Origin: Aristolochia californica
Taxonomy: Eukaryota > Streptophyta > Magnoliopsida > Piperales > Aristolochiaceae
Reading direction: 5' to 3'
NCBI GenBank assembly: GCA_029961685.1
Contig: JARWKL010000009.1
Coordinates: 26,305,208 to 26,369,207, forward strand
DNA: 64,000 bases
The translations under genes and the position numbers were made by a program. Under the pieces are notes generated by a model. It searched no databases. It saw nothing but the letters and a program-made list of their open reading frames with translations, and had not been told where the DNA came from. Numbering within the stretch: position 1 is the first letter of the stretch; each line of letters opens with the position of its first letter. Below, in pieces: positions 24,367-34,892 of this stretch.

Positions 24367-24798
24367 TGTTGAATTTATGGAAAAGAGAAAAACTTCATTG
24401 ACTTATTGTAATTAGAGTACATGAACCCCTATTCATAATAGAGAAAAGTAGTAGAGTCCAATTACAATTAAACAACCTTTTTCCTAATTACACCCAAACT
24501 CTAACACTTAAAAATAAGTCCTAGCATAATTAAATAATCAAATATAAATAGAAGACTAACATGACTAAAACACATTTAAACTAAAACTCTTTTATGAGAT
24601 CTACTTCCATAATGATTCTGGCTCTGTAAGACTTCTTATTGTGTAGGACTCATCATGCCACCTCAAGTGATCATGGTGGGTCCCACCAGCTTGTGTGATC
24701 ATGGTGGGTCCATATCTTATGAGCTTGGACCCATCTTCCAACACTCTTGAATATGTGGGTCTTCTTTGGTCGTGTGGACTTGGACCCATCTTTCAAAA
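24367..24798 (-). repeat. 5' LTR of NaB-3
   Basis: It starts TGTTGAATTTATGG at the left. The right end reads TTTCAAAA instead of the TTCCAACA of sister LTRs and is followed by TSD AATAG. Confidence 0.88.
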
Positions 24799-25200
24799 AA
24801 TAGGTAAGAAAATAGACTTACATATATTTCTTTTGATGTATAATTCTCCATATAAAGTCCCATTCTTGATGGCATAAAATGGCTCAAAAGTTGAACCGTT
24901 TTGGTTGCATGAAACTTTTCTGCTGCTAGACCTTTGTTGCGTCAGATGTTGATTTCTCTTTTGAGAAAAATGTGATTATTTTAGAGTTAGAAACTAGACT
25001 CAAATTTATTTCCAAAGATATATAATTTTCTATATGAAACATACGGTAAGAGAGTTAAAAATCCAATAAAAATGAATTGGGAAAGAAGACTAAAGGAAAA
25101 ACGAGAAACTCCTCTTGTGTTTTTTTTTCTTTTTCTTCTTCATCTTCTTCTCCATCTTCTTCTCCTTTTTCATTTCAAATCATTCCCCACTTTGATTTCA

Positions 25201-25596
25201 TGTTGAATTTAGGATCACATGATTAGAAACTCGAGCAAAGTAAGAGAGGGAGAGGAGAAGAAAAGAAGAAGAGAAGAGAAGAGAAAAAGAGAGAGAGAGA
25301 GAACCTTCAGGCTAAGAGAGAGCTTTGACGAATTAAGAGAAGGTGAGAGAACTTGAATGCTCTAATCCAAGCAAAGGGCCTTTATTTATAGTTTTAGAGA
25401 GGATGTTACAATGTGTATAATGCCCTTAAGGCTACAAGCTTTACATAAGAAAAGACATAAGTAGAAATGTTCCTCCTTGACTAATTACACCCTTGCGCAA
25501 TCTTTGCCATAACTTTTATTATTTAAGATGATGTCACCTCTCTTCGATGTATGGGCCTCCTCTTTAGATGTGTGGGCTTGAGCCCATCTTCTAACA
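25201..25596 (-). repeat. LTR at the 5' end of the outer NaB
   Basis: TGTTGAATTTAGGATC at the left and CTTCTAACA at the right (plus strand). To its left the minus strand shows a worn primer site, TGAAATCAAAGTGGGG. The pyrimidine/purine-rich middle (25225-25320) resembles the CopC LTR at 49.9-50.0 kb. Confidence 0.7.
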
Positions 25597-25740
25597 TTTC
25601 AAGCTGGGATCACGGCCATTACCTCCCAGCTTGAGGGGGTGTGTTGGAATATAGGATGTAATTAGGGTGTCATTGATGTAATTAGTTTATGTTTCTTGTC
25701 TCTTCTTCACTCTTACTTGGGTGAAGGGTAAGGGATACTT

Positions 25741-26780
25741 GTGCCAAGTTATACTTTGGTACTAATAGTCTACAAAAATTATACAATATTTTTCAAACTA
25801 TGTATAATACTAAACAGGGGGAGAATGTACATGATTATATTGCTCGGTTTAGAGGATTTATTCAAGAATGGAAGATTGCTCAATCCAATTCTACATATAT
25901 TGCGGTTCAGGAGAAACAAAGAGAAGCATTAGTAGCCACTATTTGCCTTGCTAATATCAAACTGTTAGGAATTAGATGCCCTAATTCCAAACTAACGAGA
26001 GAAATAATAATAAATGCGAAAAAAGGAAAAACAAGCATGAAATCAAACGCAAGATTTATACAGGTTAGCCTCAAGGTGAAACTATGTCTTGTCTTCCACC
26101 GCTGTAGTAATCCACTATAAAGATAAAAAAGTTTACAAGATAAATTTCACACACTTATGGGTGCTTTCTCTTACCTCTCTCAGGCTACAACTCCTGCTCC
26201 TTCTTGGTGATGATCAAACCCTAATAGCAGCACCCCTCAATTATAAAGAGAAAATTAGGGCAACCGTGATACAAGAGTAATATTCCCAAACCGCCCTTAA
26301 TGAAACAACAATTAATATATCATGGACTGGGCAGGGGCTCCACCCCCACACCCCTGGGAGGGGGGACTTCCCGCCCCCCTTCCAACCCCCACGACAACCT
26401 TACAGTAAAGGTTTATCCGCATAATGACTCAGCATAGGGCATTGATTAGGCTCCACAACTTAACACAAGCCTTATTTGGAGGTAGCTAAGTCAAAATTTT
26501 TAGCTTTGCTGCTCTTCCTTTGATGATATTTTGGCTACATTGATAAGTATCTCGAACCCATCCTCCACCACACACACTCTAATGTTTCTTCAACTATGTA
26601 TTCTACCAATGGAGGTGGAGGTTCTGGGAATAGGGGTTGGGGCATAAATAATAAAGGTGGTCATGGCAGAGGAGACAGGTTTGGTAAAAATATTTCCCGA
26701 CCTGATGATGGTCGAAGTTGTACTCATGATGGAAGAACTAATCACACAATGTAAACATACTGGAAAATTCATGGTGTATC
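25741..26780 (+). pseudogene. Copia gag remnant, split by a solo LTR
   Basis: Frames give CKLYN-like text, then MYNTKQGENVHDYIARFRGFIQEWKIAQSN and EALVATICLANIKL up to 25962. After the solo LTR it resumes at 26466 with PYLEVAKSKF. A glycine/arginine-rich stretch (GGGSGNRGWGINNKGGHGRG, about 26605-26670) precedes where a zinc knuckle should lie; the knuckle is not recognisable. Confidence 0.78.
25963..26465 (-). mobile_element. Solo CopA LTR inside copia gag
   Basis: A 503-bp LTR, TGTTAGGAATTAG to CACAACTTAACA, with flanks CAAAC (25958-25962) and CAAGC (26466-26470) as a TSD with one mismatch. The interrupted gag reads on across it. It lies in the same orientation as CopA-1. It includes the GC-rich block (about 26330-26400) missing from the short LTR at 427. 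Confidence 0.88.
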
Positions 26781-26787
26781 TGACTGG

Positions 26788-27470
26788 GTGACAACAAATC
26801 AAGTCTTCACCACTAGTGGCGCTAAAGATGAGGCAAAAGCTAAGCAAACCAAAGGCAAGAAGACTATCTTTAAGGAGGATTTTGACTTCCTTATGAAAAT
26901 AAAGACCATGGTAGTATCTCCAAAAGCCTCTTCATCTAATACAACCACATTTATAATAAGTATGGTCTCAACTAATTCATTTTCCCCAACTTGGATTATT
27001 GATTCTGGAGCCTCTTTGCACCTGACAGGTAATGGTAAAATTTTGAGTTCCTTCTCTCCTTGTTTGACTGACAAGTTTGTCTCTATAGTCGATGGGTCGC
27101 AAACCAAGGTACATGAGATGAGATCCACTTTTTCCACACCGACACTTCCATTAGAAGATGTCTTATTTGTTCCACAATTTCCATTAAATCTTTTAGCTGT
27201 CATTCAATTAAGCAAAAAGTTTAACTACTCCATTACCTTCTCCCTTACATCTTGTGGTTTTTAGGATCTACAGACAAAACAGTTGATTGGTGGGGGCCAT
27301 TAACAAGGGGGACTCTATTATCTCGATTGACTAGTTGTTACTGCCACATCAAGCTCACAATAGAAGGAAATTCAATGCCACAATAGACTAGGCCAACCAT
27401 CTCTACACTCACTTAAAATTTTGTTTTCCTCACTCCATTCTATTTCCAGTTTAAATTGTGAAGTTTGTCA
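26788..27470 (+). pseudogene. Copia protease and pre-integrase remnant
   Basis: The 158-aa frame 26788-27264 holds the intact retropepsin motif WIIDSGASLHLTG (about residues 68-80), then FVSIVDGSQTKV and LFVPQFPLNLLAVIQLSKKFNYS, the usual copia sequence after the active site. After a stop at 27264 a broken pre-integrase follows (a CxxCH-type remnant with CHMSRH near 27463). Confidence 0.82.
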
Positions 27471-27479
27471 TATGAGTAG

Positions 27480-28270
27480 ACACTAGAGGAGTACTTATTC
27501 TCATCGCAGTAAACCTAAAGGTATTTCTCCTTTTTCATTAGTCCGTACTGACGTGTGAGGATCATTAAATATTTCAAATATTTCTCATTCTAAGTATTTC
27601 ATTTTTTTTTATGATTTCTTAAGAGTTACATGGTTATTTTTGGTTAAGGATAGATCAGAAGTCTTACCTATATTTAAATCATTTTGTGTCATGGTTTCTA
27701 CTCAATTTCATACTACCATAAAATTCCTTCAATCAGATAATGCCAAGGAAAACATGTAGGATGCTTTTGATTCCTTTTGTATTAATAAAGGAATTATTCA
27801 CCAAACATCGTGTTTCTACACACCTCAATAAAATGGTATGGTTGAAAGAAAGAATTGCTATCTACTTTGAGGTTGCTCGGGCCCTTCTGCACCATATGCC
27901 TATGCCTCACTTCTATTGGCCACATGATGTCCTTACGACCTATTTTCTTATTAATAGATTATTGTCTTTGATTCTTAAGGGTGCCACTACGTATTCATAT
28001 ATTTTTCCAAGTGATGACATGTTTTCTCTTTCGATGTGTCTTTGATTGTACTACTTTTTTTCATGTCACGTCCCCTCAAACACTAAATTGGATATGAGAG
28101 CACTTAAATGTATCTTTTTTAGGTACCCTCTTAGTCAAAAAAGATATGTATGTTACAACACTTCTCTTTGGAAAATTTTGGCATCCAGAGATGTGACATT
28201 CTTTGAAGACCAACTATTTTATTCACCTACAGGTGCCCCCTACGTTCTCTCCCGCTATTAAGTTTCCAAA
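27480..28270 (+). pseudogene. Copia integrase remnant
   Basis: Pieces in several frames: FLQSDNAKENM (about 27731-27760), YTPQNGMVERKN with changes (about 27815-27850), ARALLHHMPMPHFYWPHDVLTTYFLINR (27877-27960) and FRYPLSQKRYVCYN (28120-28160). These are the second and third catalytic neighbourhoods and the C-terminal part. Stops throughout. Confidence 0.78.
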
Positions 28271-28275
28271 GCCTA

Positions 28276-28742
28276 TTGTGTCGATTGATGACTTCCTTTT
28301 TCCAAGCCACAATGACGTCTCTCTTCAGCCCCCCTGAGTCCATGGCCGACACCTTACCTATGCCATTTACTTATATTCCTCACTTTTATCAGAAGGCCCT
28401 CCAACATCCAGGATGGAAAGTGGCTATGGATGAAGAAATGGTAGCTCTTTATGAAAATCAAACTTGGTAATTGGTTCCATTTCCCTCTAATAAACAACCA
28501 GTGGGTAGTAAGTGGCTTTTTACTGTAAGGCATCATCTAGATGGTTATGTGGCCCACCTTAAAGCTTGACTAGTGTCTAAAGGCTACACTTAGTGCAAAG
28601 TGGTTGATTATGAATAGACATTTTCACTTGTCGCCAAGCTTAATTCGGTACAACTTTTACTCTCTCTTGCTACGAACTCTCAGTGGTTTGTTTTTCAGCT
28701 TGAAGTAAAAAGTGCCTTCCTCATTGGTGATATTAAGGAGGA
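28276..28742 (+). pseudogene. Copia RT start remnant
   Basis: ALQHPGWKVAMDEEMVALYENQTW (28397-28470), a stop, then VGSKWLFTVRHHLDGYV, YT with LVAKLNSVQLLLSLA and LEVKSAFLIGDIKED: the copia RT N-terminus up to the block that normally continues QPPGF. It is cut by CopA LTR sequence at 28743, before the catalytic aspartates. Confidence 0.82.
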
Positions 28743-29102
28743 TGTTAGGAATTAGATGCCCTAATTCAATACTAACAAAGCAATAATAAAGCACAAAAAC
28801 ACAAGATTTATATAGGTTCACCTCATGGTGAGACTATGTCCTGTCTTCTACCGTTGCAATAATTCACTATGATGAAGTAGTTTGCAAAAGAAATTGCACA
28901 CAATCAAGTGTTTTCCTTTAACCTCTCTCTACAACAACTGATGATCCTCGATTATAACCTTAATAACGGTGTCCCCAAATATACAGAGGAAACTAGGGCA
29001 ACCGAGATACAAGTGTGAAATCTCCAAACTACACTTAATGAAACAACAATCAATATATCGTGGACTCTGAGTAAGGCATTAATTAGACCCACAACTTAAT
29101 CA
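28743..29102 (-). repeat. CopA LTR, internally shortened
   Basis: It begins TGTTAGGAATTAGATG and ends near CACAACTTAATCA. About 140 bp shorter than the full LTR, with the GC-rich block missing. No convincing TSD on both sides: GAGGA at the left, sequence changed at the right. Confidence 0.78.
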
Positions 29103-29294
29103 ACGCCCTAATTTGAGTTGGTCGCGGGAATTTTACTCTTGTAATGCGGTTGCCTTAATTTTCTCTTTATAATTGAGGGGCGCCGCTATTAGGGTTTTAT
29201 CATCTTATACTGAGGAGCATCTCGAGTTGTAGCCCAAGAGGTTAGAGAGAAACACCTGTAAGTGTGCGATTTCTCTTGTAAAGTATTCCATCTT
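29103..29294 (+). repeat. Inverted fragment of a CopA LTR
   Basis: Its reverse complement matches the middle of the CopA LTR: from the tttacaagagaaatcgcacac block through ataaaaccctaatagcgg to caagagtaaaattcc. It therefore points against the neighbouring LTR at 28743-29102 and can fold back on it. Confidence 0.82.
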
Positions 29295-29725
29295 TGTTGA
29301 ATTTATGGAAAATAGACATACTTCATTGACTTGTTGTAATCAAAGTACATAAACCTCTATTTATAATAGAGGAATGTAGTAGAGTCCAATTACAATTAAA
29401 ATACTTTTGTCCCAATTATATCCAAACTCTAACACTTACAGATAAGTCATAGCATAATTAAATAACCCAATATAAATAGAAGACTAACATGACTAAAACA
29501 CTTTTAAACTGAAAATCTTCTGTGAGACCTGCTTCCATAATAATTTTGGCTTTGTTAGACTTTTTATTGTGTAAGACTCATCATGCCACCTCATGTTATC
29601 ATGGTGGGTCCCACCAGCTCATGTGATTGTGGTGGGTCCATATCTTATGGGATTGGGCTCATCTTTCGACACTCTTGAATATGTAGGTCTTCCTTGGTTG
29701 TGTGGGCTTGGGCCATCTTCCAACA
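29295..29725 (-). repeat. 3' LTR of NaB-4
   Basis: TGTTGAATTTATGG to CTTCCAACA on the plus strand, 431 bp, followed by the complement of a polypurine tract. Confidence 0.87.
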
Positions 29726-30190
29726 CTCCCCCCCAAGTTGGGGGTGAGAGAACATCATGAATTCCCAACTTGCTTCAAATGATGTATAAGATCTTCTCGT
29801 ATAAAATGTCAGTCCTCCATATCTTCCAACACTCCTCCTCACGCATGTGCTCTCTTCCATGAGGCCCAACTGGCATAAGATAAGTGAGAGTAAAATCACT
29901 CCAAGCCGTATGACATCACTTCATACTCAAGTCATAACCCATGCTGGATGTAGGGCACACTCCTATCATTCTCAGGAAGTGGCACTCCTATTTTTTGCAG
30001 GTATTGGGTCTATACATAGTACTTAGAAGTGTAGTAAAAACTCTTCCATCACCATGTCCCTCCACAGGACAATGACTCACAAGTGGTAGGAGTAATAAGT
30101 GCCAATTAAGGGGGGTAAAATATATGTACTAATAAGCTCCTCCATCTCAGTGTCCCAACCCAGGCACCAAATCTCAAAGGTAGAAATGGG

Positions 30191-30323
30191 TGATAAATGT
30201 TTGTCATTCACAAGACGGCGATAAAAGACGTGATACATGATAAATGACTATTGTTCGCAAGACGACAATAAAAGACGTGATAAGTGGGTAATGCTTGTCA
30301 TTCACTAGAAGACGATAAAAGAC
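30191..30323. repeat. Triplicated segment in the NaB-4 body
   Basis: Three imperfect units of 40-48 bp built on GATAA(A/G)TG...GTCATTCaCaAGACGaCgATAAAAGAC. Other NaB copies carry one unit (for example near 22500). Confidence 0.7.
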
Positions 30324-31011
30324 CCACGGGGTATATATATATATAAGTCTCAATGGACTTAAAACACCCAACCATGATGGACTTAAAACTCCCAACCGAC
30401 CCAACACGCAAGAGGTTGGCCCAGAGAAGTATGTGAGAATCAAATAAAGGATGGTTGGCGTAAGGTTGTTAAATAACCAATAGGTAATAGGTAAATAGGA
30501 AGAGAGGATGTTGAGGCCACCACTTCTTTAATAATAAAGTTTCATCCAAAGAGACACAATAACTGTAGCTGAAATGGGCCTGGGCCTATATAACATGAAC
30601 CAAAATAATAAAATCATTGTAAAAGGACCCATGAAATAATTCGATGCGAGTATCTACACCAAATAATATGTTGACCAAGGAATATGTTGCGAGTACCTCA
30701 TAAATAATAATCAAGCCTGAGAAATAGAATCGAGTCGAGCCGAGTAAGGTATCACCAATAATTACCACAATTATTATTGTGAGTCATGATTCTTGGTCTT
30801 CAATTTTCTTTGCTGCAAAAGTTTCTTCTTAGATGAAAAAGTTTCATCTTTGTGCTCCCCCTTTTTTAAATATTTGGTCACATAAAACTTACCACAACAT
30901 ATGAAATAAAATACCTCTTTCTTGTACTTCTTCTACCTCTCCCCCTCAAGCTGGGAGGTAATGGTAGTGTTCCCAACTTGAACCAAATAACACGATAAGA
31001 AGTCAAACATA

Positions 31012-31254
31012 GCCAAAATTATTATGGAAGCAGGTCTCATAGAAGAGTTTCAGTTTGAAGGTTAGTGTTCTATTTATATTGGGTTATTTAATTATGTTAT
31101 GACTTATCTTTAAGTGTTAGAGTTTGGGTTTAATTGGGACAAAGGTAGTTTAATTGTAATTGGACTCAACTACTTTTCTCTATTATAAATAGAGGTTCAT
31201 GTACTCTGATTATAATAAGTCAATGAAGTATTTAACTTTTCCATAAATTCAACA
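31012..31254 (+). repeat. Partial 5' LTR of NaB-5
   Basis: It starts inside the LTR at agccaaaattattatgg and ends AAATTCAACA before the primer site. A TATAAATA box sits in tctctattataaatagagg near 31177-31195. Confidence 0.85.
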
Positions 31255-33232
31255 TAGTATCAGAGCAGGTTTTGTGAGTTGACTCGATCAACTCACAGAG
31301 GTAATGTGGTCTTTTCTGATTTATTATCTCTAGCAGTTAGGTTCATATTTATCTTTTTTTTTTTCAGTCCCTATGCCCATTATTTGATTTACATTTTTCA
31401 CCTCTATACTGAGTTTTTCATATTTCAAATGATATATTAATGAAAATATATTCGAGTCTAATTTCCAAGGAAAAATTATTTTTTCCAATCGGAGTTATCT
31501 ACAAAGAGAAATCGATATTTGAAAAAGAAAAGGTCAGATTATAAAAGAGGATCGAGTAGCGGTAGAAAATTTCAAATTCTGAGCTATTTTATGTTATCAA
31601 GAATGAGACTTTATATGGAGAATATATATCAAAAGAAATATATGTGAGTTTATTTTCTTACCTATTCAACTAATTCTCTTTTTGAGTTTTTTATATGGAT
31701 ATATTGATCTTGGAAGAGTCAATGGTCATGTTGGAAAAAGGGAAAGAACACTTAGTTAAGCAGAGACCAAAATCTATTAGATTATATATCTCAATAGAAG
31801 TATATTTTATGAAGAAAATTTTAACTTGGATGAAAGGTACTTAATTATATTTTCATAAGGAAAAAATTTCTTGTCAAGCTGATCTATATTTAAGGATATA
31901 TTCGCATTGGAAGAATCAAATGTCATATTGGTATCTTGTTGCATTGAAAAATCCGAATTTAAGCCGATTGTTTTGCGTTGCTTTTTGAGTTGTTGTTATT
32001 GATCAACTATATCAGGAAAATATCTCACTTACCCCCTTTTTGGTTACTACATCTATGTTATTTGGTTCAAGCTTGGAACATTGCCATTACCTCCTAGCTT
32101 GATGGGGAGAAGTAGAAGAAGTATAAGAAAGATGTATTTTATTCCATATGTTGTGGTAAGTTTTATGTGACCAAAATATTCAAGGGGGAGAACAAAAGAT
32201 GAAGCTTTTGCATCTAAGAAGAAATTTTTGCAACAAAGAAAATTGAAGACCAAGAATCCTGACTCACAATAATAATTGTGGTAATTATTGGTGATACCTG
32301 ACTTGGCTTGACTTGACTCTATTACTCCTGCTGGATTATTATTTTGAGGTATTCACAACATATTCCTTGGTTAACATATTATTTGGCGCAAATACTCGCA
32401 TCAGATTATTTCATGGGTCTATTTACAAAGATTTTATTATTTTGGTTCGTGTTATATGAGCCCAGGCCCATTTTAGCTACAACTATTATGTCTCTTTGGA
32501 TGAGACATTATTATTGAAGAAGTGCTGGCCTCAACATCCTATCTTCATGTTTACCCATTACTTATTGGTTATTTGACAAGCTTACTCCTACCATCCTTTA
32601 TTTGACTCTCACATACCTCTTTGGGCCAACCTTTTGCTTGTTGCTTTGATTGGGAGTTTAAGTTCATCATGGCTGGGTGTTTTAAGTCCATTGAGACTAT
32701 ATATATATATTTTTTATTTATTTATATTTATATATACCCATGGGTCTTTTATCACCGTCTTGTGAATGACATATATTTATCACCCATTTCCACCTATGAG
32801 ATTCGGTGCTCAGGTTGGGACACTATGATGGAAGAGCTTATTACTACATATATAGACATTTATTACTCCTACGACTTGAGAGTTGTTGTCCTGTGGAGGG
32901 ACATGGTGATGGAGGAGTTTTTACTACACTTCTGAGTACTACGTATAGACCCACTACCTGCGAAAGATAGGAGTGCCACTACCTGAGAATGATAGGAGTG
33001 TTCCCTACATCTAGCATGGGTTATGACTGGATTATGGAGCGATGTCATATGACTTGGATTGATTTTACTCTCACTTATCTTATGCCAGTTGGGCCTCATG
33101 GAAGGGAGCACCAGCGTGAAGGGGAGTGTTGGAAGATATGTAAGATTGCCATTTTATACGAGAAGATCCTATACATCATTTGCAGCAAGCTGGGAGTTCA
33201 TGATGGTCTCTCACCCCCAGCTTGAAGGGGAG

Positions 33233-33451
33233 TGTTGGAAGATGGGCCCAAGCCTACACAACCAAGGAAGGCCCACATATCCATGTGTGTTGGAAGATGG
33301 GTCCAAGGCCATAAGACCATAGAAGGCCCACATATCCATGTGTGTTGGAAGATGATCCCATGCCCATAAGACCATAGAAGGCCCACATATCCATGTGTGT
33401 TGGAAGATAATCCCATGCCCATAAGATATGGAAACCACCATGATCACACGA
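33233..33451 (+). repeat. 55-bp tandem repeat at the LTR start
   Basis: Units start at 33233, 33288, 33343 and 33398 with TGTTGGAAGAT; each of the first three ends CATATCCATGTG. Each unit repeats the LTR terminus itself. Confidence 0.93.
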
Positions 33452-33687
33452 GTTGGTGGGACCCGTCATGATCATGGGAGGACTCTTACACAATAAGAAA
33501 TCTAACAGAGCCAAAATTATTATGGAAGCAGGTCTCATAGAAAAGTTTCACCTTAAAGGTGTTTTAGTCATGTTAGTCTTCTATTTATATTGGGTTGTTT
33601 AATTATGCTAGGACTTATCTTTAAGTGTTAAAGTTTGAGTGTACTTGGGACAAGGGTAGTTTAATTGTACTTGGACTCTACTACTTT

Positions 33688-33706
33688 CCTCTATTATAAA
33701 TAGAGG
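33688..33706 (+). promoter_or_regulatory. LTR TATA box inside a perfect inverted repeat
   Basis: CCTCTATT-ATA-AATAGAGG: 8-bp arms around the TATA box. The same layout recurs in other NaB LTRs and, as CCTCTACTATAAATAGAGG, in the CopC LTR at 49835. It is the likely core promoter of these LTRs. Confidence 0.75.
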
Positions 33707-33764
33707 TTCATGTAATTTGATTATAATAAGTCATGAAGTATTTCTCTTTTCCATAAATTGAACA

Positions 33765-34892
33765 CAAGCAGAAAAGTAAGGCTTATTTCCTGAAAAAAAA
33801 TCTGATGTCTTTGATACCTTCAAGAGATGGAGAACATTAGTTGAGAATGAGACAAATTTGAAAGTGAAGTACTTGAAGTCAGATAATGGGGGAAATATGT
33901 ATATGATAATTTTCAAGCGATACTGTGTTGATAATGGAATCAAGATGAAGAAGACCATTCCTGGAAAACCTCCTTAGAATGGTGTGGCTGAGAGGATGAA
34001 TAAAACTTTGAATGAGCATGCTACGAGCATGAGATTATATGCAAGACTGCCAAATATGTTCTGGTCTAAGTCTAGTAGGATTGTTGGCTATTTGATCAAT
34101 AGAGGTTCCTCAACACCATTGGATTGCAAAATGCCAGAAGAGGTCTGGAGCGACAAAGAGATAAAGTTTTCTTTCTTAAAAGTGTTTGGTTGTGTTTGTT
34201 ATATTCACATTGATTATGCTACTTGAAGTAAACATGATGCCAAATCTAAATTATGTTTCTTTATTGGCTATGGTGGTACCAAGTTTGGTTATCGCTTCTG
34301 GGATGACCAAAGTAAGGTTATCAAGAGCAAGGACGTGATCTTCAATGAAGGTGCCTTGTATAATGACAGGTTGACCACCACTGAGTTACTCCCCTACACT
34401 TAATTACATTTTGTTGACTGATAAAGGTGAACCAGAGAGTTATGAGGAAGCCGTGCAAGTTGATGAATCAGCCAAGTGGGAGTTGGCCATGCGGGATGAG
34501 ATGAATTCATTGTTATCCAATCAGACATGGCAGTTGACCGAGCTCTCTAAAGGAAAGAAGGCCTTGTAGATTAAGTGGGTGTACCGAATAAAAGACGAAC
34601 ATGATGGCAGCAAGCGGTACAAGGTAAGAATGGTGGTAAAGGGCTTTCAACAAAAAAAAGGCATTGACTACACTGACATTTTCTTTCTAGTAGTAAAATT
34701 GACTACTATTAGAACAATGCCTGGACTAGTGGCAAATGAAGACTTGCACTTAGAGCAGTTGGATGTAAATACAACCTTTTTTTATGGTGATTTGGAGGAA
34801 GAAATGTACATGATGCAGTCATAGGGTTTCAAAACACAAGGAAAGGAAAAAATGGTGTGCAAACTTCAAACTAGCTTGTATGGTTGTTGTAC
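33765..34892 (+). pseudogene. CopA-3 integrase and RT fragment
   Basis: Plus-strand frames give KSDVFDTFKRWRT and VENETNLKVKYLKSDNGG (integrase), GVAERMNKTLNEHATSMRLYARLPNMFWSKS and FLKVFGCVCYIHIDYAT (33984-34226), then AKWELAMRDEMNSLLSNQTWQL and YRIKDEHDGSKRYKVRMVVKGFQQKKGIDYTDIF, LEQLDVNTTFFYGDLEEEMYMMQS (34579-34824, RT N-terminus). It belongs to the same family as CopA-1 and CopA-2. It is cut by NaB-5 at the left and by the gypsy LTR at 34893. Confidence 0.88.

Larger units (their letters stand above)
21613..24798 (-). mobile_element. NaB-3: complete non-autonomous copia derivative, 3.2 kb
   Basis: LTRs of 401 bp (21613-22013) and 432 bp (24367-24798) enclose a 2,353-bp body. The TSD AATAG is at 21608-21612 and 24799-24803. 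The primer site TGGTATCAAAGTAGG (minus) abuts the 5' LTR at 24366, and the polypurine tract CCAGCTTGAGGGGGAG abuts the 3' LTR at 22014-22029. Just before that tract the minus strand still encodes CSKLGVHDVLSPPA and a stop, the C-terminal end of copia pol. Otherwise no gag or pol is present. It would depend on the proteins of a full copia element. It is inserted in another NaB. Confidence 0.88.
19900..25596 (-). mobile_element. Outer NaB-type element, interrupted by an inner NaB
   Basis: Minus-strand pieces 24799-25596 and 19900-21612 are two parts of one element. They match the NaB-5 leader at 31.4-32.0 kb in continuous order when the inner element (21613-24798) is taken out, and the joint carries the 5-bp TSD AATAG. 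The 5' LTR is 25201-25596. The left end fades without a 3' LTR, so it is 3' truncated. The body has no pol reading frame. The word ctccccctcaaactgggaggtaat at 20268 is an internal purine tract seen in other copies. Confidence 0.65.
25642..28742 (+). mobile_element. Decayed Ty1/copia element (plus), gag to RT
   Basis: After a plus-oriented polypurine-like cagcttgagggggtg and an LTR-like TGTTGGAATATAGG (25642) comes gag (from about 25741), then protease, integrase and the start of RT, in copia order. It ends abruptly in RT at 28742, where CopA LTR sequence begins. A solo CopA LTR (25963-26465) splits gag. It has many stops; none of the domains is intact. Confidence 0.82.
29295..31011 (-). mobile_element. 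NaB-4, 3' half with LTR
   Basis: Minus-strand order: body 31011-29726, polypurine tract, 3' LTR 29295-29725. The pol relic before the tract reads SKLGIHDVLSPPTWGGVL, preceded by a stop. The right end stops at 31011 where plus-oriented LTR sequence starts. The whole unit is an inverted copy of NaB-5 32.05-33.76 kb. Confidence 0.82.
31012..33764 (+). mobile_element. NaB-5: non-autonomous copia derivative, 5' LTR truncated
   Basis: A partial 5' LTR (31012-31254), primer site TAGTATCAGAGCAGG (31255), a leader and body without pol, the relic CSKLGVHDGLSPPA plus stop (about 33178-33222), polypurine tract cttgaaggggag, and a 3' LTR (33233-33764). A second, worn copy of the tract plus LTR start (gaaggggagtgttggaag) lies about 110 bp before the real one. 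The 5' LTR lacks its first part, so the TSD cannot be read. Confidence 0.85.
33233..33764 (+). repeat. 3' LTR of NaB-5
   Basis: TGTTGGAAGATGGGCC to AAATTGAACA, 532 bp, longer than its sisters because its first part is a 55-bp tandem array (33233-33451). A TATA box lies in cctctattataaatagagg at 33688-33706. Confidence 0.88.

Noticed and set aside
33233..33451. CRISPR array
   Set aside because: Direct tandem repeats without unique spacers, in a plant LTR.
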